Shown here: positions 1-8,600 of the stretch, one piece after another
Position numbering within the stretch: the stretch's first letter is position 1
How the letters are laid out: each line of letters starts with the position of its first letter
From: Acanthopleura granulata
Lineage: Eukaryota; Mollusca; Polyplacophora; Chitonida; Chitonidae
Length of the DNA stretch: 64,000 bases
Assembly (NCBI GenBank): GCA_016165875.1
Contig: JABBOT010000013.1
Location: 14,336,014-14,400,013 of the forward strand
Reading direction: 5' to 3'
The notes under the pieces: model-generated
Told to the model about the DNA's origin: nothing
Database searches by the model: none
What the model saw: only the letters and a program-made list of their open reading frames with translations
Program-made: the position numbers and the translations under genes

Positions 1-880
1 GCGTTACAACTTTGGCCCAGTATATGTAGATGCATTATGTTCCACTGTGTTATATACGTTGCAGTAATGTTCAATTTATACGATCTAGTACAGTCTCTAA
101 AACAAGGTTAACTATGTAAACAAGCTGTGCTGTGAACCCCATTGTAATTTTAATTAGAGTGGCCAAAGACTGCTTTAAAAACATAAAATCTTTTTTCTTT
201 CATGACTTAAAGATTAAAGTCCGATATGTTTCAAATGTCAATGGACGTATGTAAAATAGGGTTGTTGTTTTTTTCTACCTGACTTTCTGTGAGCTGGCTG
301 TATTTCACTGGATACATGCGTCTATATATATATACATATGTATGGATGCCTGGAGCGATTTTACGTGTTGCATACTGTGTTAGACAGAGGGAGAGTGAGG
401 TAGGTGCAGAGGGAATAAAATCTGTTAGAGACATATGTCCAGAACAGGCCGCGTGGACCGCGGCGAAAGCTTCGTCACCAGCTGCAGGGCAAGTATGCCC
501 GACCGACAGGCGCCTATGATCAGGTGAGACACACGGTGCATGCCAGGGGTTTTATAGAGCCATCGGTGAGCTTAATGAGTCGTGCATGAAGTCAACGCGG
601 CAGTCGATGAGGAGAACAGTTAACCATCAACAGGTAGCTGAGCAGAGAGTTCAGCCTGTATCAACAGAGCTAACCGTCACCTGTGAAGATGAAGTCAATT
701 TAACAGGTATGTTAAAGTGTAAGTAATCAGTTAGGGATCTGCAGTACATATACATGTGTGTGGCGTGTTGTTAGCATATATACAAGGCGCAATTATTATT
801 TTGTACATACATGTGCACGTATACCGAAAATAATGTGTATTGGAGTGATCGCATTGTACGCTATATGCAGATCCTTGGTG
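1..880. other. no gene seen; AT-rich non-coding DNA
   Basis: I see no splice-bounded or conserved open frame here. A short TA/CATA-rich stretch lies near 320-345, and several CACCTGT/ACAGGT words occur between 520 and 710. The open frames are short and overlap on both strands, as expected by chance. Confidence 0.5.
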
Positions 881-887
881 TGGCATC

Positions 888-985
888 TGGATTGACCGGT
901 GTTTTATGCCGTACTGGAGTATATTTCGCTTACATACGACGGCGGTCAGTATTATGGTGGGAAGAAACCGGGGGAGCACTTAAAA
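888..985 (-). repeat. SINE family A, tail-half fragment
   Basis: This contains the family A 3' region read in reverse: the ATTGGTGTTTTACGCC-like word, the CACTTATACGACGGCGG-like word and a GTGGGAGGAAACCGGG-like word, all diverged. The tRNA-like head is missing. Confidence 0.7.
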
Positions 986-1077
986 GTTTGTGAATCCAGT
1001 ACACTAGCAGGCTGAACAACTTCTTGGTTTATAAACACGACGTTTCGTGGATACCAACACCGTTATGAAGTTCTGGA

Positions 1078-1212
1078 CCCATTTGCACGACGCCCCCTTA
1101 ACGTTACGAGCACATAACCACCATGGCAAGTAGCAAGTTTGTAGACGTTACTATACGTCGTGATGGCAGCTGCCTGCTCATAACGTTAAGTGGGCTTCGT
1201 ACAAGTTGAACC
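1078..1212. mobile_element. inverted-repeat element (MITE-like)
   Basis: The left end (about 1083-1115, core CCCCTTAACGTTACGAGCA) and the reverse complement of the right end (about 1180-1210, core CCCACTTAACGTTATGAGCA) match at most positions over about 30 bases. The pair could fold into a hairpin about 130 bp long. There is no coding capacity. Target duplications are not clear, so the element class is unknown. Confidence 0.45.
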
Positions 1213-1877
1213 CAGTGCCCTACGTAGATCTTAATTACACAGGTAACAATAAAGCGGCTCAACTACCCACAGATTAGAGTGGGAATTGAAAGCATTAATT
1301 TGCCTATTACGTGACTACATTTAGTGGGTGTTGTTAATTGATTTCCCAGTGAAGGGGAAGGCATGCTCGTGATAATTTGAGTTTCTAACAAAGAAGCTAG
1401 CCAATTAGTTTTTAGCAAGGGACAAAGCGTTCAAACCGATCTGTACATCCGTTGTTGTACACGCGTGTATATATGATATACAAATTATGTGCGAACATCG
1501 AAACGTTAACCAGTCACGCGGAAATGTCAATTTTTTAAGATTTTGGCTATACAGTAACAGGAAGTTTTGCTTTGTTGTGTAAAGACGTATGGCGTATACG
1601 CAACGAAGTCAAAGTCAAACAAAGAATACTGGCTGCAAGAGAAAGGCGGACGGGGTAAGGGGGTGCATATAGGGGAAAGGTGATGTGGGTGGTGGTGGGG
1701 CTGGGGTGTAGGGGGAGGATATTAAGTAGAAGAGGACTGTATAACTAGAGGAAAAGATGGACAAAACCCGAACGGCTTTGATAGGAATTTTTGCCGATAA
1801 ATTTGATGATATAATATAGATTTGCATATTGCCATTGTGTTACGTATGCTTGCATTCTGAAAGCCGTTAAGATGTTT

Positions 1878-2010
1878 GGTTTATTTATTTTATAATTGGT
1901 GTTTTACGCCGCACTCAAGTATATATCGTATTACTACGACGGCTAGCATTATGGTAGGAGGAAACCGGACAGAGCCTGAGGGAACCCATGAACATCCACA
2001 GGTTGCTGCC
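1878..2010 (-). repeat. SINE family A, truncated
   Basis: A (TTTA)n run is followed by the family A 3' domain and the start of the central domain (CACAGGTTGCTGCCAGAACG). The head is lost. A fold-back element begins about 50 bp beyond. Confidence 0.8.
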
Positions 2011-2061
2011 AGAACGTTAAGACATCTGAGTACCATATACACGTAAACAGTGGGATTATGA

Positions 2062-2270
2062 CCTGAAAAAAAATCTTCCGTTTTATCCGTTGTGTGAGAG
2101 ATGACGGATTGCCTTTCCGTTCATTTAACGGATTAATCCGTTCCTGATTAGGGATTAATTCATCAGCATCAGAATTATTCATTACCCGAGCACGGACTAA
2201 TCTGTTTGATTAACGGAGAGGTAATCCGTCATTTGTCAAATAACGGATTTAACGGAAGATTTTTTTCAGG
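2062..2270. mobile_element. fold-back MITE with long terminal inverted repeats
   Basis: The element begins CCTGAAAAAAAATCTTCCG and ends with the near-perfect reverse complement, CGGAAGATTTTTTTCAGG. The inverted repeats extend about 75-80 bases inward, leaving only about 50 bp of loop. The word TAACGGAT and its complement recur inside. There is no transposase frame. Flanks show no convincing target duplication, so the superfamily is undetermined. Confidence 0.65.
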
Positions 2271-2404
2271 GTGGTTTATTCATGGTCAGGAGCACCTGTC
2301 GTTGAATTGCTAGAACACACGAGGTGAGGGTTCAAACCCGACCTTAGGCAGCTATGGAATGTGTATAGACTGCCCAGGTTCCTCTCTCTGGATGAGGGAC
2401 ATTA

Positions 2405-3090
2405 CTGACAGCTAGCGGTCCGGAATATAGATGCACCGTTGCCCTGAGTGACAGACGTAAATATGGAATGGCTGTATAGTGTAACACATCCGAAATAGGG
2501 ATATGCAAATGTGTACGAAGAGACAGGTCTGGAATAGGATGTATACGTTCGCATCGAATAGAAAATCCAGAACAGGGACACGGCTGTATGGTAAAACCGA
2601 GTAACAGATCCAGAATAGTGGTAGGCCTACTGTTGTACTGATAAACAGAACTAAGAGAAGTGTACAAGTGTATGACGTAACCGATATAAACAGGGATACA
2701 TATATGAGTTAAGCTCGGAATATATGCTTGTATGGTGACTCAGTGGCAAAGTAGGGATATGATACGAAGCAGCCTAACCGGAATAGGTTTACAGCTACAC
2801 TAAGTAGCTGGGTCTTAAACATGGATTGAGTTGCTTTGTGCATATTACGGCTGAGGCGTAAGGATACGGTTGCATGGGCAAACAGAACCGAGCGAGGTAT
2901 ACTGCTGCTAAGCGGGAATAGTTATGTGGTTGAATACAATAACATGACTAGAATAGGTGTAGGTTATGTGGAGTAACAGAACTAAAATTAGTATAGGTTG
3001 CGTGTAGTAACAGCACTAGAATAGGTTGTATGCAACAACAGAACTAGAATTCGGTTGTATGGAGATATCGGGATAGTATAAACAGGAAAA
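2405..3090. repeat. degenerate minisatellite (AGAATAGG...GTAACAGAACT)
   Basis: Units of about 30-45 bp carry recurring words such as GGAATAGG, GTTGTATGG and TAACAGAACTAGAA. They are best preserved at 2940-3075 and decay to the left. The ORFs overlapping it are products of the repeat, not genes. Confidence 0.5.
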
Positions 3091-3283
3091 TTTTGTTTAG
3101 GTAACATAATTCAGTATGTCGATAATAATTGCAGGCTGCAACTGAAAGACACACATTTTGCATGGCAGTGTGGAAAACTGTTTGCAACATTTAACGAGAA
3201 CACTTCATTTTGAGTAATTCTAGACCAATAACGTCTGATAAACTGTTGTTAACTTCACTGAGTTTTATGTCATTTACCTTAAA

Positions 3284-3550
3284 CATTGTTTATTTATTCA
3301 CTTGATTGGTGTTTTAAGCCAAACTCAAGAATATTTCACTTATACGATGGCGGCCAGCATTATGGTGGGTGGAAACCGGGCAAAGCCCGGAGAAAATCCA
3401 CGACCATCGGCACGTTCCTGGCAGACCTTCCCCCTCACGGTCGGAGAGGAAGGCAGCATGAGCTTGATTTGAACTCACAGCGACCGCATTGGTGGGAGGT
3501 TTCTGAGTTATTTCGATGCACGGGCTCACTAACCAATTGAGCCCCCGCTG
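3284..3550 (-). repeat. SINE family A, near full length
   Basis: Read on the minus strand it has a tRNA-like head (GGGGGCTCAATTGGTTAGTG-like A box, GAGTTCAAATC-like B box), a conserved central region with ACCGGGCAAAGCCCGG-type words, a 3' domain ending in the complement of TTGGTGTTTTAAGCC, and an A-rich AAATA tail. This is one of the more complete copies and helps define the family. Confidence 0.88.
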
Positions 3551-3584
3551 AAACCTTGTCTCCAGAGGGATGTAAGTTCCTACC

Positions 3585-3735
3585 ATTTGAGGATTTGCAT
3601 GAACAGTTAGAATAAAACCGTACTCAGGGCAAAGTGACAAGGGACCAGATTTAAACTGTGATCAGTTTCCGAAACTCGCACACTATAAGATCATCTCCGG
3701 TCTGGTCTTACTCGCTATGCGGAAATCTTTCATTT
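3585..3735 (+). repeat. unclassified interspersed repeat family C
   Basis: It carries the family C signature GCATGAACAGTTAGAATAAA followed by AAAGTGACAAGGGACCAGATTT. Similar blocks lie near 32.5, 32.8, 40.2 and 53.6 kb. No coding capacity, tRNA head or terminal inverted repeat is visible, so the class is unknown. Confidence 0.5.
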
Positions 3736-4315
3736 TGATAGGTCAAAATGACATCATTCATATGTAATTACTGAACAGCACAAAACGCCTGGCTCTCGAT
3801 CAGCTGGTGTTGTTGTTGGTGTCTGACTTATGAGCGGTTAGCTGCGCACAGCTTGCTTTATTTTGCAACCCCTCGGCGTCACACTGACTCTTTGGGCTTT
3901 GTCGGTCACCACAGAGAGTTATGTGAATCAATAACACCGGTGACATGCCATCTGTAAAGGTACCGCCATTGTCTCTCTGAATGGATTTGCATAAGCTTCA
4001 GCCGCGGGTCTTCAAATCATGACAAACGCGCAGATCCGATTGATAAAAGATCTATAATTATGTCCATATATGGATTCGGCAGATGTTGTCCTGAAATTAA
4101 AGGACGGAATGAGAGTAGCTACCATCCTAGTGCAATAACATCAGAGCGATTTCGGTTTCGAGCCATTTTTTTTTTGCCTCTGGCCAAATCCTGAATTCCC
4201 TCATATGTCGGGCTGATGTAAAACAACACCTGAGGTTCAAATTTAATGTGTTGGTTAATATTAAATGTGTGCGTGTATGTGTTCGGTTTGTGAGCGCAGG
4301 GAACCGGGTAGAGCA

Positions 4316-4410
4316 TAGACGAAACCTGATAGAGACTGGACGAAACCTGATAGAGATTGGACGAAACAGGCTAGAACCTGGAGGAAACCCAGTACAGCTT
4401 GGAGGAAATT
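4316..4410. repeat. short tandem repeat, about 22-bp unit
   Basis: Four to five diverged units of the type GGACGAAACCTGATAGAGAC run head to tail. No gene is associated. Confidence 0.65.
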
Positions 4411-5530
4411 TCTGACCTCATATCCAAGGTTTCTTATTCATGGTTTTTGTTTTAGGGCAGGCATAGATGAGCACTATTGTATAACCCTCAGTGTGCAAGC
4501 TGAAATCGCTCACTCACTCGGTGTACTTGACATATTGACACAGTCTTGTTATCGAATTGACGTCCCCACATTTTAGACGTAACTTTAGGTCAGACTGGTG
4601 TAAGCCAACATAAGGCGGCTGTCTGGCTGTACACCAGTGCAACCCTTTGGTGAGAGAAACACACCGTGATATTGTAGGTTTACGGCATTTTGATGTCGTA
4701 ATTGCGCAAATGGCTGCAAATTTAGGGTCATTCTCACGAGAAATTTGTTTACCTGCAGAAAAAATGCATTGTATAACCCAAACTGCCAACAAAATATACT
4801 AATAAACGCATATTGTAAAATTCCATGCTGACTGTTTTCAGGCCTGAAATTCGTGTAAGGCGAAATCACGATTATCATGTTTACGTGTAACTCATACCAT
4901 TTAGAAGAAAGTTCACACTGAGAAGCGCGCACGCGCAATAATTACGTGAAGAGCATTCTAATCGCAATCTACTGAATCTTGGTGATGTATTGGGATAGTT
5001 ATTTCACTGATGACCTAATCTGTTACGTCTGTTTCAGCTCCACTGTAAAAACACATCACACCTCATGCGTCACAAGTTATCATTTTGGGCAAATTGTTTT
5101 CGCAAAGCAAAATATTTGAAGCTAGATGCTCCAATTTAGCGAAAAAAAATTACACTACCACAGCTTCGATTTAACGGTCAAAATTTTATCAATTTGGCAC
5201 ATGTACTGAAGGGTTTAACTGGGATTACAGTTTTAAGCTATAGTGTTACATCGTTTTGTATAGCGGGACTCAGTCTGGACGGGATTCCAGCAAGGAAAGC
5301 ACCGTGAAACACCGGGGCAAATCAGTATCTGCGCCTGTTTCTAAATGCAAAGCGATCTAGACCAAGACATTGTGTACGCACGTATAACGTATAATGCTAT
5401 AAAACTGTACCTCAAGCATGTACGAAGAAACTACCTTGTGCAGATGAGTGGTCGTGCTCTGGTCACGGGAGCGAACACAGGCCTTTTGGGGGAGGGGGTG
5501 AGATGTATTGATTTCTTTTTGACGGGGAAT
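4411..5530. other. no gene seen; possible upstream region of gene A
   Basis: No convincing exon was found. A TATAAAA word lies at 5398-5404, about 250 bp before the gene A start codon, and could be a core promoter element; this is a guess from the word alone. ORFs at 4514-4938 overlap each other in two frames and look like chance. Confidence 0.3.
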
Positions 5531-5544
5531 ACAGGTTTAGAAAT

Positions 5545-5650
5545 CTCACCTGTTTGTATGTAATTACAGGTGTGGACATGTGAAGACAGGTCAGCTGACG
5601 TTATCCGAGGAGGCCTAATGTTACCCGTGTGTGAGGCAGGCCGCTCAACT
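5545..5650 (+). promoter_or_regulatory. 5' leader/proximal block conserved between genes A and B
   Basis: About 105 bp before the gene A start matches the reverse complement of 24303-24440 before gene B. Shared words include TCTCACCTG, GTAATTACAGGTG, GACAGGTCAGCTGACGTTAT, GAGGCCTAATGT and GTGTGAGGCAGG. Several CACCTG/CAGCTG E-box-like motifs are retained. An upstream ATG at 5618 is in frame with the main start in A, but the B counterpart is not in frame, so the conserved downstream ATG is preferred. Whether the block is 5' UTR, promoter or both cannot be told without transcripts. Confidence 0.55.
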
Positions 5651-8600
5651 ATGAACACGTCAAAGCTTCCCATAACCGTCCAGGTAGGTCTTTAAGACAT
5701 CACAGATGGCGGTTCTTGGATATGTGGCTAGCATGTAAACGTGGAACACGCATTGTTATGTGGTATGCATGCGGCACATAGTGTTATTATGTGCTACACA
5801 TGCGGTACAGAGAGTTTATTTATTTGATTATCTCATTGGTCCTTCAGACTCTACTCAGCAATATTTCAGTTATGCGACGGTGGCCAGGAATATGGTGTAA
5901 GGAAAGCACCGGTACGTATGTTCTTATTGAGTATACTTTATACATGCACTACATAGTGTTGCTATGTGGCACACAAGCAGTACATAGCGTTGTGTGTCAC
6001 ACATGCGGAACATCATGTTTAATGGCACACTTTCACTACATAGTGTTGTTATACGTGGCACACAACTATTACATTGTGTTATGTGGCACAGACGAGGAAT
6101 ATAGTGTGGGTCGATCGACAAACCGACAGAGAGACGAGAGACCAGTTGTCGCAGGTTGGAAAAAAATAGAAACTTTTCATTCAAATAAATACGAAAAAAG
6201 CTTAGTTTAATCTTAACTGAGAATTGTTCGTTTTAATGACACACAATTCACAACGCTTTTTCCTTGTCATTTTCACTGTACTTATTCTCCACATCGATAT
6301 TTTCCGTGCCAAGAAAAAGTTTCCTGTTATAAAACAACGTCGAACTGTGTTCACATCAAGAATGCGGTTTGTTCTGACGTGCCGTATGCAAATAAGGATG
6401 ACATTCTCCGTCGTCTACCTGGTAGATACACTGATCCACCTCTAATGCAAACAAAGACGGTCGTTAATTAAACAGCACAGGTAGACGCTAAAGGTCAGGC
6501 AGATTCTCACCTGTGGCTAACTGAGGCCGAGCTGTGGACTGGTCAGATGTAGAGAAGCTATAATCTCACAGGTATAAACATGCTTTATGTAAAGCACCCT
6601 ACAGAGTGGGCTTATTGCGACTCACCTGAGCGGCACGCTCTTTGATGTGGCGATGACATGTGAGTTTTCGTGAAAATCCGCGGAAAAGTCTTAGAGTTAA
6701 AAATCCTTACCCTGGATTACTGTCGGGGGCATGAGGAAGCGAAAGGTAAGCCTTGTGGAGAGTTATTTGGAAGACACGGTTTTTCTTCCGTAAGCCTTTT
6801 TCTACGTCACCGTCTGCTTTAGAAGCACCCAGAATATTGCGTTCATTCTAACATCCAACCAATGACCGCGTGTTTCAATCAAGTTAAATGAACTGACAAA
6901 CATCAATATTTTAGTGTTTTATCCCCGTCAGCTAACACAGCAAAGGCACAAATGACGTTTACTTTGTATACACCAGCAAGCGCTAAATTATGAACATTTT
7001 ATAAATGTTGAAATGATTTATGGATTCTTCCATTAACACACATACACGTTCTTGTCAGGACATTAAGATATCGGTTTTTAAGAGATAGGCGTTAAGGTTT
7101 CCATTAGAGATCGTAAAGGCCGCATCTTAACGTCTTGTTCAAGACTTTCAGCTGACGCCAAAGATGCATTTATTTTGATCTGATGATTCCAGAAGCAGTT
7201 CATGTTTTCATTTATTTGAATGTTGCTAAACGACGTACTCAAACATTTTAAACGACGGCGAGCAGTCTTATGGCTGGAGGAAAACCTAGTGACCGGCTAA
7301 ACCCCCGGCCTTTGGCAAGGCACTGAGCCGACTCGGCATTTCAGAGATGTCGCGAGATCACGCAGGTTGAAGCAGAGGTACTCCCGCAAACTAAAGCGGA
7401 TAAATGGTGCCAAAGACATGATTTTACGTTTAAAGATAAGGTCAAGTATGCAATTACCGTAAAATCCCGTCTTTTGCCAAGTTCGTTTGCGAGAATGCCC
7501 CCCACTTTCCTAGACCAAACCTGCGTGAACTTGTGAGACTCTCGAAATGCCGACTCGGTTTATGACCATGAGGGCTGGAAAAAAGAAACCCCAAACCCCC
7601 TCGAAAAACAAGCAAAACCCCCTCAAAAAACATTGATATCTTTTTATATGTGTACTATAGAGATAGAAGGGCATTGCAGTTCTACCCCTATTGAGCGTCG
7701 CCAGAGAAGAAAATATGCAGTACTAGTCAAGTTGTAGCACAGAAAAATAACTAAAACAGCAAATTCGAAAGATGTCCATGCCCTCCTCAGACTAACTACA
7801 TCATAGTTATCTTAACTAGCTGGTCTTATGCTAAATTAGTGCGAGGAATTTCGACGAATGTTTCAACCTGCGCATAATCATTACGCCGTGTAACATTTAA
7901 GAGGGCGCCTCCGTGACCGAGATGGTTAGCGCTTTAGTACAGAGTACTGACCCAGGAGCCTCTTACCAATGTTGTCGCTGTGAGTTGTACCGTAGGCCGG
8001 TCCGCCAGCAATCTGCGGATGGTCGTAGGTTTCCTCCGGGCTATGTCCGGTTTCCTCCCGCCGCCGTCGTCGTATAAGTGAAATTGTTTGATTATGGCGC
8101 AAAACACCGATGAAATAAGTAAGTAAGTAGGTAAATAAAACAAATAAATGAATAAATAAATATTGCTGTTACATTTACATGTATATCGGCTAAACAGGGA
8201 AAAATTAGATGAACTGGGGTAAGAGGAACCAAAGTAAGTGAATTAACTCGTTAACGTTGGAGTGCAGAATGGAACATGAGAACCAGTGTGTAGAAGTAGC
8301 TGCTGTGACTGATGTTATACCAGTATTGGTACAACTCATCGAGTTCAAGTCATCGATCAACCAATTGATTTATATGTGTCTGTTTGCCCAGCTGATTAGT
8401 AGGGCTATATGTAGTTGGCATAACTTACTAACTAAATAACTCATTTACTAAGAAGACGGCCACTTAACTAACCACAATAAACCGAATACACGCAGCTGTT
8501 CTGAAAAGGGATCAAAGGCGGAATAAACAAAAGCACATGGCCTTTTATGCCCAATACCACAACATAGCCGACCTTCACGTCTACCTAGTATTTGCATCAG

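Noticed and set aside
2285..2345. Possible tRNA B box (GGGTTCAAACCCGACC)
   Set aside because: No A box at the right distance and no cloverleaf; at most a degenerate SINE remnant.
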